Notes: generated by a model not told the origin, from the sequence alone. A DNA stretch of 64,000 nt from Prorocentrum cordatum (GCA_963575745.1 CAUYUJ010017826.1:755052-819051); one strand, 5' to 3'. Positions 53,222 to 64,000 are shown, numbered from the stretch's first letter. Numbers and translations are program-made.

Positions 53222-53665
53222 TTGACTCCGCGGTTTGCGCCGCAAGCGCTAGCCGTCGAGGGCGTCCAAAAGAAAAAAGACATGAGGCGCCGGCACCGCC
53301 TAAAGCGGTCAGACAGCAGGGCGATTCCTCTTTTTCCTCCTCCCCCCATTTTCCTCCTCTTCCTCCTCCTGCTTCCTGTTCCTCCTCCTCCTCCTCGTCC
53401 TCGTGATCCTCCTCCTCCTCCTCCTCCTCCTCCCTCCTCCCCCTTCCTCCTCCGCCTCCTCCTCCTCATCCCCCCTCCTCCCCCTTCCTCATCCTCCTTC
53501 TCCTCCTCTTCCTCCTTCTCTTCCTGCCCCTCCTCTTCCTCCTCCTCCTCCTCCTCTTCCTCCTCCTTCTCCTCCCCCTCCTCCTCCTATTCCTCCTCCT
53601 CCTCCTCCTCCTCCTCCTCCTCCTCCTCCTCCTCTTCCCCCTCCTCTGCTCCTGCTCCCCCCTTT
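52982..53665. repeat. (CTC)n / (CTTCCTCCT)n polypyrimidine tracts
   Basis: Two tracts (52,990-53,222 and 53,335-53,665) separated by about 110 bp of unique sequence. Long Pro/Ser/Leu frames here are artefacts. Confidence 0.95.
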
Positions 53666-53984
53666 GTCGTGGGCGAGGGAGGAAGGGGATGGAAGGGAGG
53701 CAGGAGAGGGAGGAGAAGGAAGCAGGAAAACGATTCAGGAGCTGCTGGGTGGCTCTGGGAGACGATCGGGGTGCCTGTCTGGGGCGTCCAGGGAATATCG
53801 GGGATGCCCGGCGGCAGCAGGAGTCCAGACCAGAATGACTGAAGGCATGTGGGAGGACAGCGCCGATCGTGAAAACGAGCAAAAAGCGCCCCCAGCGTTT
53901 CATCATCATCTAGCAGCTAGCACTTCTCCATCACCCGAAAGACCTAGGAGGGCGGCGAGCTGCGCCATTTCAATCGAACAACGT

Positions 53985-54205
53985 CTGGGGTGCGTCCTTC
54001 TTCCTACGGCTACTTCTTGCCGTGAAGACCCCAGCGTTGGCCTCTGACACCGCAAGTAGATCGCATGCATGGAACGGCTGGCGGCCGATTGATCGCCAGA
54101 CCGCTCCTCATGGGCGGACTCCAGGCCACTGGTGGCGTTCAACCCTGGATGCCTGCGGCGGGGCCGCCGCTGCGTCGGCACAACACGAACCTATTGTGAA
54201 AATGG
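53985..54205 (+). repeat. Dispersed repeat block A, copy 2
   Basis: Counterpart of 40,560-40,790; core GACCCCAGCGTTGGCC at 54,017. Preceded by a polypyrimidine tract like the first copy. Confidence 0.7.
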
Positions 54206-54261
54206 CGGTAGGGCCTCCGACCAACCAGGTACCATGCCAACGCCCTCCTCCTAGCCTGGGG

Positions 54262-54425
54262 GGAAGGGGGTCTTGAGGAAAACGGGTCCTGGACCTGCGG
54301 GCATTTCCCCAGGACCAACTCTTTATCCTGAGTCGTTCTCTGACGGTCCTGGGGCTCGTGGAGGGTCCCGGGAAGCCCAAAATGGCGAAAGAAAAACTTC
54401 AGGACCCGTTTCCCCCAGGCCCCGT
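54262..54425 (+). repeat. Dispersed repeat block B, copy 2
   Basis: Counterpart of 39,488-39,660, directly following block A here. Confidence 0.7.
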
Positions 54426-54614
54426 GTGCCCCCCGGCGAACTGCCCCCCTCAAGATGTTGGGCGCCGCTTAGTACGGGAGGGCGGTCGATTCAGAGGGAC
54501 GCAAGGGGCACGTTCCGGGCAGAGGCACCCTGTTCCCCTGTAGGCCCTGCAGGGCCCCAGTTGGAGGGATGCAAATGGGGGGATAAGTCCAGATGGGGAG
54601 AGAGGCGCAACCGA

Positions 54615-54783
54615 GGTACAAATTGCACCTACGCCCCACGGAGACGATACAATTTGTACCGACGCCACGCAGACAAGGTACAAAGTGTACTTTTGACAAC
54701 GTCCGCGACATGTGCGAGGATGTTAACGGGGGGAGAAGGTAAAATTTGTACTCGCAACCCGCAGAGAAGGTACAACTTGTACC
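54615..54783. repeat. 31-bp minisatellite of GGTACAA-N-TTGTACC-type palindromes
   Basis: Palindromic 15-mers start at 54,615, 54,646, 54,677, 54,738 and 54,769: steps of 31, 31, 61 and 31 bp. Examples: GATACAATTTGTACC (54,646) and GGTACAACTTGTACC (54,769). Spacers of 16 bp are themselves related (ACGCC.C.CGGAGA type). The unit expected near 54,708 has decayed. Confidence 0.85.
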
Positions 54784-54799
54784 CCAACAACACGGTACC

Positions 54800-56319
54800 G
54801 GATACTCATCCCCCCATGTCCTGATCCCCCCATCGCCATCCGGCCGACCCAGGGCCCCTTCAGTGCAGCCCTCGCTGCCCCCCGTGTATCGCTCCCTCCC
54901 CCCCCCAGCGCGCGACGCCCAAGGAGAGCGACCAGACGGGCCGCCGGGCCGCGGCCTCCCTCGTGGCCGGGTGGAAGGCCCAGTCGACGCCCGCCGGGGA
55001 GAGCGAGTTCCTCGTCGGGGTGAAGGGCCCGCCCGCGCCTGCGCGACCGCCGCGCGCGATCGGGAGCTTGCCATCGATCACATGATCCAGGATGCTCCTC
55101 GATGGCCCTCGCCGGCACAACGCGCAGGTCCGAGCCGTGCCGAAGCGATCGGGAGGTCCCCCATCATCGCGCCTCGCGCCTCGCGGTGCGCAGCGCGCGA
55201 TATTAGCGCCCCCGCGCCGCCGTCTTGGAGACGGGCAGCCGCCCTGGCCCAGAACGTGCAGCGCGAAACGCGGTCATGTCTTCGCGCCCCCACGGGTGTC
55301 CTCGGAGGATCGACGATCAGGAATCGGGAAGGGGAGGGAGGCATCGATCCTCGAATTAGCTTCCCCGATACGCAACACACAACACGTAGCGTACTGATAC
55401 GGAGGTCAGCACGTAGAGTAACACGTAGGAATTGCACGAAGCATCCGCCAAAACGTGGGTCGAGTGTCGATCGATCGGGAGAATCGAGACTGGATCCTCG
55501 AATCAAACGCACCTCGACGTTTGAACGTGGACGCAGAGCACGACCAACCAGAACGAAGAGGACGCGCAGATCGCAAAGTGCGTTCTGCTTGAAGACCGAG
55601 GAGGGAGGCGAACGGGGAGGGGCGGGTTGAGACCGTAGCGTGCCCCAGAAACGACAGGGCCATATTGATCGGTTTAGCTGTCATTTGTTGTTGCTGTTCA
55701 GGCGACTTTTTTTACGTTTCCAGCGCCGTCCTTTTACCGTTGTCGGTACCCCTGGTGGGGACCTGGTCCTGAATTGCCCGATCCGATTCGGTTTCGAACT
55801 GGTTGCGAACGTCCTTCGGATGACTGGCCTGACCAGGCCGCTTCGGTGAATTGTTGTCTGCTAGCCGTTTCGGTCGACCGTTTTTTGTCCAGCTGACACT
55901 GCCAAGAGGCAGCTTCACGAAAACCCTGAGAAGAAGCAGACAACTGCCAGAGCCACTGCCATAGAAATAACGGCCCTGCCGCTTCCAGGGCCAAGTAAGG
56001 AAAGAGGAGGAGGGAGCATGAGTGGATGACTGGACGGGATCAGTCAGACCCGCTCACGGCAAAGACACATTTGGAGCCTACTCTTCATCAGCTGGGGGCT
56101 CGGAAACATCGGACACGTCCTCCCATGAGAAGGCGGGGGGGGGGAACTGATGAGGAGGAGGAAGAGGAGGCACAACCAAGAACACCACGGCCGCAAGATG
56201 AACTACTAGGTGTGAACGCATGCTTCAACGACCGCCGTCGTGACGCGAATGCCGGTTGCACTTGAAAACCGTGTTCTTCCTCACCAAGGGTGCGGAAACG
56301 GACGCACACACAGTGTCGA
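54800..56319. other. No supported gene
   Basis: GC-rich to 55,330, then a more balanced stretch (55,350-56,000). Both strands have frames of 70-290 codons without any recognised domain. A run of six T follows GCGAC at 55,707. Confidence 0.35.
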
Positions 56320-56516
56320 AAGAGAGGAGGAGGAGGAAGAGGGAGGAGGAGAAAGAGGGAGGAGGAGGAGGAGGAGGAGGAGGAGGAGGAGGAGGAGGAG
56401 GAGGAGGAGGAGGAGGAGGAGGAGCAGGAAGAGGGAGGAGGAGGAGGAGGAGGGAGGAAGAGGGAGGAAGGAGGAGGAGGAGGAGGAGGAGGAGGAGGAG
56501 GAGGAGGAGGAGGAAC
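56320..56516. repeat. (GGA)n tract
   Basis: Nearly pure GGA/GAG on the plus strand. Confidence 0.95.
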
Positions 56517-57377
56517 AGGCAGTCGTGGAATGTGCAACAGCGAGGCGGCGGCCCCGAAGGCGATGCGGAGAGCAGACGGCGCGCCCATCGGCAGGGCGGC
56601 ACGACCCGCAGCTGGGCACGCGGGGCGCCACTCGGGGCCACCTGCGAGCTCCCGTGAGCAGAGGGGGTGCAGTCGGACTTGATTGGAGAGGACACGCGAG
56701 AGGACATAAGACCCTTTCGGGGGCCACGTTGCCACAGAAATGCAAGAGGCATGGGTCGCAAGACTCAGGACACGAGGGTACCCTTGATCTGGCAAGGTCG
56801 ACCTACTAATCCGGGCCTCCTGTAGAGGCCTCCCAAATGGCGCCGGAGCAGACGGGGTCGGAGGGTCTCACCGCATTGTCGATGCATCGGCGATGCATCG
56901 GCGTCGTCGGCGATGCCTCGGCGCCCTCGGCGCGACGAAGGTCGGGCTTCGCCCCGAGCCGCAGCGGCGATGCATCGGCGATGCGGCGCGATCCTCCGGC
57001 CCCATCTACTCGGACCCCATTTGAGAGGCCAAGGGGAAGAGAGACCAGCCGCGGGGGACCAGCGAACGAACGCGGCTGCGCACGAACGAACGACTGTGAA
57101 GAGGACAGCCATGTTTTCGCACAGGTCTTCGAGCCTGGTCGACTCGGTCGCAGAGCAGGCTGCGGTGCTGACGGCAAGTCGACCGGCAAGTCGAGGAGCC
57201 CCGCGAACGCCAAGCCGACCAGCCCGCCGAGAAACGCGACAGGGAGGCGGCGACCGCCGAGGAGCCCAGGAGCACGAAAGGGCAAATGCGACGGCGGGCC
57301 GCCAAAATGGCCGGGGAGGTCATGGCTCACGCGACAGCAGCGGATCCGCCGGTGCAGGAGTCCGATGTGGGCAGTTT
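56517..57377. other. GC-rich, no gene recognised
   Basis: Repeated GATGCATCGGCG words (56,880-56,980) form a small degenerate array. No domain seen in any frame. Confidence 0.4.
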
Positions 57378-57389
57378 GGATATATATAT

Positions 57390-57446
<57 letters not shown>
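57378..57446. repeat. (TA)n microsatellite
   Basis: TA repeat with minor interruptions; adjoins the inverted-repeat cluster on its right. Confidence 0.95.
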
Positions 57447-57448
<2 letters not shown>

Positions 57449-57556
57449 AGTGCGTCGTGGTCGTTCTTGAAATGGGGGGCCTACAGGCCAAGCGCACTGG
57501 ATCTGGATAAGCATCAGGCCTGTAGGGGCCAGATTTGTTTGTCTATATCCAGTGCG
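57445..57556. repeat. Interlocked inverted repeats
   Basis: X = ATCCAGTGCG at 57,445-57,454 and again at 57,547-57,556; its complement CGCACTGGAT at 57,493-57,502. Y = CCTACAGGCC at 57,480-57,489; its complement GGCCTGTAGG at 57,517-57,526. Order X-Y-X'-Y'-X allows a crossing (pseudoknot-type) fold or alternative pairing of X' with either X. Confidence 0.75.
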
Positions 57557-59572
57557 CCTCGGGCTTCTAGAGAAGAGAACCCGAAACTCCGAGCTGCAGT
57601 GGATATGGACGCAAGTTTTGCCCACAGTCACGTTGGAGAAGCTTGGCGTGCTCGTCCGACAGATTGGTTTTAAGCCCGACCTGCGAGCAACCTGCGAGAT
57701 GATGAATGGCACGCAGGAGCTACCAGCATACCGCACCTCCTCCTGGGCACACATTCTCTTAAGCACGCACCAGCCTCCACCCATAGAGGAAAAACAAACT
57801 GCATAAGCATACACTTTGGGAGGTCCGTGCGGATTTCTTGCATCGCCGCTGGACCCCTCTCCCTGGCGCGCAGAGCTCGCCAGGGGAGGCGCGGGAAGCG
57901 CCCCCAAGAGGTCCCAGGTGCCTATCCGAGACAGCCGCGCGGAGCTCACACAATCTATGGTTCTTCCTCGAACCTAAGCCGAAGCCCACCTGGCCACCGC
58001 TGTTTTGGACGCCCAAAATGAATAAGGGAAGAATGGGTACGGTGCCCAACAGCAAATGCTGTTCAAAACCGAAAGAGGCCGCTCTTGGGCAGGCGGCTGT
58101 CAGTTTCAAATGGACCACGTCCGCGGCGACACCAACAGCGAGTCCCATTGAATAAGCAGAAGAATCGACGCCGGTCTTCGTACCTATTCTTTCCCTACCC
58201 ATGTCGTTCGTGCCGAGCCATGCTCACCGGCAGCAACACGCAGAGCCGAGGCAGCATCACGGACGACGGGCACTTTACTGCCCCCTCTTGGGCAGACCGA
58301 CGCGTGGTCCGCGGCAGCCCTGCCTTGCCGCGCGCCGCTCGCAGCGGGGATCGCCTGGGAGCAGAAGGAGGGAGCGCAACAGCAGCACGGCGACACAGAC
58401 TACAGTCAAAACTGACAGTCAGGATGCACTATGAGGGTGCAAGGGCCTTGGAAGGCCATGCCGACACTTTTTGAGCGGGGCGCGGCCAACGAAAGTGGCC
58501 TAGGATGGGCCGAAGGGAAGGGATGCAAGGGAAACATTGGAAAATCGCTCATCCCTACCATCGGTGTCGACTGTACTTCCTCCCCCTCGGAGTCCCGTAC
58601 CACGGCCCCCCATTGCTACCTCCCCCATGCTTCGTCCGCCCCTCTCTGCCCCCTCCCCTCCTCTCCTGCCCTCCTGGGGGAGCTTTTGGGGGATTCCAAG
58701 GTGAAGGGGTGCCCCTGGTCCCCCGCCTCGTCTTCTTTCCTCTCCTGGGGGGTCCCTCGCCTCGTCGCCTTCCCCCGTCCACTGTCGTTCGTTCCGCCGG
58801 CCACTGTCGTTTCTTCCGTGCCCGTGTCCACGCCAAGGGCTACTTTCAAGGCTGTCCACCTCGTGCCAGACGACACCAAGTGGGGCACTGTAGCGTCGGG
58901 CACACCGACGCTGATACCCGCAACGCTCAGGCAAGGAGGAGGAGGAGGAGGACGAGGCCGCGGTGGCGGATCTGCACGTGTCCAGTCCATCGCATCATGC
59001 GCAGGCGGGTGGACGCAGGGCGGGACAGGGCACTGTGTCCTCATCCGTGGCAGAACAAGCGGAGGCCCCCTCCCTTACGGCCGAGTCGGGGACACCTCGA
59101 TCGCAGCACGGGGTCTAGAAGCCTACGCTCGCCATAGAACTGGCCACGACCCAGCGAGGGAACGACGACCAGTGGGGAACGACAGGAGGGGGCAACAGCG
59201 GGCAAGAGGAGCCAGAGAGGCCACGGAGCTGGGAGTAGGCGGCGCGCCGAGGGGGCGAGTGAGAGGGGCCAGGCCTTGTCGGAGGGCGGCGGGGCTCCGG
59301 AGGAGGCTCCAGACTCTTCCCAGTGGGCCCAGGGGCCGTCTGAGCCTCCCGAGGAGGCGCGCGCCGCCGAAGGAGAACGCGAGGGAGGAGCGGGGGGCCC
59401 ACGGAGGCGGCGGCGCCTGCCATGCCGCCCCGCTCGGCTCCGTTGGGCAGGGGCCTGCGGGCGCCGTGCGCGGGGCGGGAAGCGGGCGGGCACACTCCCA
59501 CGGGCACCGGGCACGGCGTGCGATGGCGCGGCCGAGGTGTTCAAGGCTGTCTGCCCCTCACCCTCGTCCAAT
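57557..59572. other. No supported gene
   Basis: Frames up to 428 codons on the plus strand (58,431 on) are Pro/Ser/Arg-rich and follow the GC bias. No motif, splice-consistent exon or repeat could be supported. Confidence 0.35.
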
Positions 59573-59662
59573 AAGCTTTCTTCCTCTCTCTCTCTCTCTG
59601 CCCTCTCTCTCTCTCTCTTTTATCTCTCTCTCTCTCTCACTCTCCCTCCATCCCTCGCTCTC
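59573..59662. repeat. (CT)n microsatellite
   Basis: CTCTCT runs with brief interruptions. Confidence 0.9.
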
Positions 59663-59878
59663 TCTATACGCATACGTCGATGAAAATACATACGTAGCAC
59701 CCCGCAGATGCGGATAAGAGTGAGGGGGCGGTGGGGACGTCGGCAGTTTGCGAGACTGTGGAGAAGCCCGCCGCAGGCGCCAAAATTTCACACATTAAAC
59801 AACGAGCCCGCCGCAGGTGCCGATTTTTCCGTTAAACCAATGTGGGTATGTCGCGAGTGGGTCGCGGGTGACTCGTAA

Positions 59879-60166
59879 ATGGGTCGCGGGCGGGTCGCGG
59901 GTGGGTCGCGGGTGGGTCGCGGGTGGATTTCGTTGGGTCGCGGGTGGGTCGCTGGTGGGTCGCCGTTGGGTCGCCGTTGGGTCGCGGGTGGGTCGCGGGT
60001 GGGTCGCGGCTGGGTCGCGGGTGGGTCGCGGGTGGGTCGCGGGTCGGTTGCGGGTGGGTCGCGGGTGGGTCGCGGGTGGGTCGCGGGTGGGTTGCGGGTG
60101 GGTCGCGGGTGGGTCGCGAGGTGGGTCGCGGGTGGGTCGCGGGTTGGGTCGCGGGGTGGGTCGCGA
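59879..60166. repeat. 11-bp minisatellite GGGTCGCGGGT
   Basis: About 26 units with single-base variants. With a period of 11 and no stop in the unit, all three frames on each strand stay open and encode 11-residue repeats (minus strand: RPTRDPPATHP). Dense GGGT runs make G-quadruplex formation plausible on the plus strand. Confidence 0.95.
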
Positions 60167-60169
60167 CAC

Positions 60170-60240
60170 GGCCCCCCCCATCTCCCCCCGTCCCGGGGGG
60201 AGGTTCGTACCGAGCGCACTGGCGCTCCCCGCCCCCCCCC
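60170..60240. repeat. Possible partial copy of dispersed repeat D
   Basis: GGGGGGAGGTTCGTACCGAG and GCGCACTGGCGCTCCCCG resemble the central part of repeat D (reverse complement of the 19.4 kb copy). Short and diverged. Confidence 0.35.
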
Positions 60241-60411
60241 TAGGGTAGTGGGGTAGGGGTCTCTTGTGGAAGCGGGGGAGGGGTCAGGGAGAGTGCAGAG
60301 GAGCGCCAAGGAGCGCGATGCGGAGGCATCCGATAGGAGGTGTGGAGGGAAACCTGGGGAGATCTCCAGGGACATCCTGAAACCTCCAGAGCCCTCTGGA
60401 GATCTCTGCAT

Positions 60412-60902
60412 GGATGTTGTCGTCGTCGTCGTCCTCGTCCGTCGTCCTCGTTGCCGTCGTCGTTGACGTCGTCGTTCGTCGTCGCGTCGTTCGTCGTCGT
60501 CCGTCGTCGTCCGTTGTCGTCCGTCGTCGTCGACGCCGACGCCGCCGTCGTCTTCTTCGAGACTGTCGTCGTCGTCGGCGTCGGCGTCGTCGTCTCGTTG
60601 TCGTCGCGTCGTCGTCACGTCGTCGCCATGTCATCACGTCGTCACGCTGTCACGTCATTGTCGCGTCGTCGTCGCATCGTCGTCAAGCGGTCGTCAAAGC
60701 GTCGTCGCGTCGTCGTCACACGCCGTGACGTCGTCGTCGCGTCGCCGTGACGTCGTCGTGACGCCGCCGTCATGTCGTCGTCGTCGTCATCGTCGTCGTC
60801 GTCGTCGCCGCCGTCGTCGTCGTTGTCGTCGCGTCGTCGTCGTCAGTCGTCGTCGTCGACGCCGCCGCCGCCATCGTCGTCGTCGTCGTCGTCGTCGTCG
60901 CA

Positions 60903-60957
<55 letters not shown>

Positions 60958-61010
60958 CCGTCGTCCTCGTGGTCGTCGTGGTCGTCGTCGTCGTCGACGT
61001 CGCATTCGCA
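60412..61010. repeat. (CGT)n tract
   Basis: About 600 bp dominated by CGT/CGTCGT with G-A-C variants, purest at 60,777-60,950. Ser, Arg or Val runs in the three plus frames are artefacts. Confidence 0.95.
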
Positions 61011-61144
61011 GCAGCCGCCGATACCGCCGACGCCGCCGCCGTCGCCGCTGCCGACGCAGCCGCCGCCGATGTCGCAGGCGTCGAAGAGCGCCCTCCAGCG
61101 CTCCCGAACACCCTGGACACTCGCAGGCGCTCCCTGGGGGCTCC

Positions 61145-61330
61145 CACACGCTCTGGGCATCCCGGGGGGGTTAGTACCAGGCCGCACCAGCGGTGCGTCC
61201 TGGGAGATTGCGTGCATCCGAGAAGGTTTCGTCCCGGCCATCACCGGCGGTCCCGGCGGTGCTTCCTGGGAGGGTTCATGAATCCCCGGGGGGAGTCGTT
61301 CCGCAATGGGCACAGCCGACATACATATCT
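61145..61330 (-). repeat. Dispersed repeat D, copy 2
   Basis: Reverse complement of the 19,318-19,515 element: TGCCCATTGCGGAACGA, CGAAACCTTCTCGGATGCAC and GACGCACCGCTGGTGCGGCC in the same order, with a TA-rich edge (61,320-61,350). Confidence 0.6.
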
Positions 61331-61784
61331 AGGTATAGATTATAGATGCACACATCTACAACTTACTTTCTGACCACAACGCATACGCACAAAAACCAAT
61401 GCAAACCCATCTTCGGGGAACAACACCCGATCCCGCCCCGCGCCCACCGAGCGGCAGCATGACTCGGCATCCGCGCTCATGATCTCGACCGCATGGGCAG
61501 CGACGGGATGCGAGCTTCTGGAGCCCATTATACGACTGCGCTCTCTGAACCAATGCAAAACATATTGGCTGGTCTGTCGGCCCCGTGGTGGGCCTCACCA
61601 CGTCATGTGCAAACTGGCGAAGCTTGCTGTCCACAACGCCTCGCACTGGATAATGCGAACGAACAGCATGGGCGCACACCCGTCGAGCGCAAAGCTCCCA
61701 CATGAGGAACACACCATTTCACCCTTTCCCCTGCTTGCACCCTGACCCACTCGCCAGACCATGCACCGATTCGCTCACCCACTA
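61331..61784. other. No supported gene
   Basis: Balanced composition; a minus frame (61,712-61,356) has no recognised domain. Confidence 0.35.
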
Positions 61785-61912
61785 TCGTTCTCTCTCCCTG
61801 TCTCCCTCTCCCTCTGCCTCTGCCTCTGTCTTTCCCTCTCTCTCTCTCTCCCTCTCTCTCATGTGCGCCTCTCTCTCCCCCTCTCTCCCTCTCTCACTCA
61901 CACAGGCAACAG
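61785..61912. repeat. (CT)n-rich tract
   Basis: CTCTCT and TCTCCC units on the plus strand, followed by CACACA words to about 61,990. Confidence 0.85.
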
Positions 61913-64000
61913 CCCAATGCGCTTACTCGAGAGCCCCCACACCCACAAGACAGATACACATTCACACACTGACGCGCAAACCTACGTTATTCGCGCACAC
62001 GTGTGCGGGGCGACCAAGCAGATGCTTGCCTGCCTGCGCCACAGGAACCCTGACGCTGGAATGACAACTGCGAGAACAGCACTGTGCAGTCCGGAGGCAA
62101 GGCGGCGGGTGAGGCGAGAAGGGAAGGCGAGGGGGCAGGGACGAGAGGTAAGACGAGGACGGGGGGGTCGAGAGGGACAAATTCAGGCGACAGCAACGAC
62201 AGTGCAGCGAACAAGGGGAGGAAGGGCACGGCCGACGGACGCGTAATCATATGCACAGACGCGTTCAAGCGGTAACACACAGACATGCGCGCGCCCCCGG
62301 CGCCACGACAGCCATACCCCCCGCAAGTTTTGAACTTTTGAACCACACACCGTGTCCTCTCAAACCGAAAACACGGACAAACACGGACAACCGATGTGGG
62401 TCCCCCAGTTGCTGCGACCGCCCCATTCATCCGTCCTAACGAGTGTCCAAGACCAGCCATCAAATAACTGCGCTCAAGCTGGTTGCAAGTGTTCCCTCCG
62501 TCCTTATTCTACCACTCGCGCTTCCCGCTAAGGCCTCCTGGGCAAAACGCAGCCATCCTAAGAGGGATGTCTGGTGACTTATTTTCACATGGGGCGTCGC
62601 TTGTCCTTTCTGATGGAATCACCGGTCTGGCGTCGTTACATGATATCAGGCAAGCTGTCTGCTACAACATCAGCAGATGCATGGACGAGTTGGGAAGGAT
62701 GGGGTCCTACTACAAAGAATAAGCATGGCAAGGGTAGACTACGACCCTCCCGAAACAAACAACTGAATCTGAACGGAAGCAGGCATGGATGTATGTGATT
62801 TTCTTGGGATCGTTGCTAAGTCACGCTGGGATCACATTGTCCATGGTCCCCCTGCCACTATCCCAACCCTGGCGGGAGTGACCGCCGAGCGAACATCCTC
62901 TGACAAACTTTGGTTCGGGGCTGTGGGCCGGGGGGGGGACGGACTAAATCTCTCCATCCGAGGGTTGTAGGACAACACTTGGTAGCGACATCTTTCCATA
63001 CGCAGGTTTCGCAGATGCGTGATTATTTCCACACGTCTGGATGTTTAAAAGGTTTCGCTACTCTGACCGCGTGCATCTAGATTTCGGAACGTTGTCCCGC
63101 TCGCGACTCTCAGCGTGCCAGATTCGGTTATGAGATTGAACAAAATCGGGAACGGTTATCGTATTGGATTGAAGGCCCCTCGCTGACTTACAAAACTAAT
63201 CCTGACGAAAAGGGCCGATGCATCAAGCGCAATATGTTGTCATCGCGCCGTTGCCCCACGCGCACTGGAAGCATCCGAACCAAAGCGTTCCACAGAGGAC
63301 AAGTGCTGTGTGGACAATGCGTTTGACCAAAAGAGGCAGCATGATGATGTGCCGTATGTGCCCATGCCTATGCTGTGGGCTGAGAATGGCGATCCATGAG
63401 GCGCGGAATCTGGATACCATGTCCCGCTCTATGGACTAGTTGACCTTGGAGCCAAGGACACCAGATGCAGCGACAGGCTGAGCTCAGTGTCGCAACAGAT
63501 GATATCCACGGTTCTCAACAACCTTATCCAATCAACTGGCCCGAGGTTGTTAGGCCAGAGCCGGCGCTTCCCAGATCCCCCCAAGCCTTGAGATGATCTC
63601 CGCTAGGGCATCCAGGTCATACACCCTGCGGTCGAGGTCCTGGCAGGGGGAGGACCCGCTGCTGCCAATGCGATCCCACTCTGAGATAGCCCGTGGGCAT
63701 CTCTGAGAGCGCCCGAGGATGGGATGGCAACGACGAACAGGATGATGATGAGGAACGAAGATGAGGGGGAGGATCGGGGAGGGAGAAGGATAGAGAAGAG
63801 AGAAGGAGGGAAGACAATAATGAGGAGGAGGAGGAGGCATAGGAGGTAGAAAGGACGGACGGTTGGAGGACGTGAAAGCAAGAAGGCCTCGCCTTCCCAC
63901 CGCAAATTCGGCTTGGACCTGGCGCCCAGAGCCCTGACGCCAGGGCCTGTGGAGGCCCCGACGCCCCAGGCCTTTCTGGTCGGCTCCTGGCCATTGAGCC
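61913..64000. other. Less GC-biased region without recognisable genes
   Basis: 62,480-63,540 is closer to 50% GC than the rest of the window. A plus frame at 62,483-62,722 ends HDIRQAVCYNISRCMDELGR and reads like protein for about 30 residues, but nothing links to it. GGA/GAT-rich purine tract at 63,740-63,850. No terminal repeats or domain found. Confidence 0.35.

Noticed and set aside
52946-53842. 298-codon Pro/Ser/Leu-rich ORF (and similar ORFs at 45.4, 56.2 and 60.4-61.3 kb)
   Set aside because: They are translations of (CTC)n, (GGA)n and (CGT)n tracts.
54615-54783. CRISPR-like array
   Set aside because: Regular palindromes and even spacing, but the spacers are related to each other, the genome is eukaryotic and no cas-type gene is present.
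58431-59717. 428-codon plus-strand ORF
   Set aside because: Low-complexity Pro/Ser/Arg composition that runs into a (CT)n microsatellite; no motif or splice support.

Overview
The window looks like nuclear DNA of a dinoflagellate. Evidence: very high GC, long runs of micro- and minisatellites, few recognisable genes, GT-AG introns with AG|G acceptors, and several decayed retroelements of kinds I associate with dinoflagellate genomes (a non-LTR reverse transcriptase with C-terminal zinc fingers, a DIRS/tyrosine-recombinase element, and a Ty1/copia element with extra domains). The genus cannot be fixed from the sequence. No tRNA, rRNA, CRISPR array or prokaryote-type operon was seen, and no reading frame in the window is a convincing intact housekeeping gene.

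Layout. 1-4.5 kb (+): a frameshifted LINE-type element running in from the left edge: pre-RT segment, reverse transcriptase with an intact FADD box, two zinc-finger units, then a C5-cytosine-methyltransferase-like domain whose catalytic Cys position is now Arg. 5.2-9.0 kb (-): a multi-exon, non-retroelement gene of unknown function with at least two introns, one in-frame stop and two single-base frame breaks. 9.0-16.9 kb: mostly non-coding, with an assembly gap at 9,745-9,844, simple repeats, one possible exon near 12.6 kb and an 88-bp tandem array. 17.0-21.4 kb: two copies of one repeat element in opposite orientation, each built around an array of ~89-bp units.

21.7-36.5 kb (-) is the centre of the window: a copia-order LTR retrotransposon with recognisable LTRs at both ends (TG...CA, a near-match 5-bp target duplication, a purine tract next to the 3' LTR), interrupted by a ~6 kb DIRS-like element on the same strand. 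The DIRS-like element carries a gag-like ORF, RT, RNase H, a tyrosine recombinase and a terminal methyltransferase-like domain that keeps its Cys and its ENP motif. The copia element carries a related-looking EWP/KPW module between gag and integrase. Three unlinked retroelement classes in 64 kb therefore each seem to carry a methyltransferase-type module; this is the most interesting signal here.

36.5-64 kb is dominated by repeats: short inverted repeats, a ~224-bp tandem duplication, three repeat blocks (A, B, C) recurring in a fixed cyclic order at 14, 39-40 and 54 kb, large (CTC)n/(GGA)n/(CGT)n tracts, an 11-bp G-rich minisatellite, a 31-bp minisatellite of palindromes, and interlocked inverted repeats at 57.5 kb. 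Two further non-LTR remnants lie on the minus strand: an RNase H tail (46.5-47.7 kb) and an RT plus zinc-finger element (50.5-52.9 kb). Frame breaks often fall in homopolymers, so some may be assembly errors and not decay.
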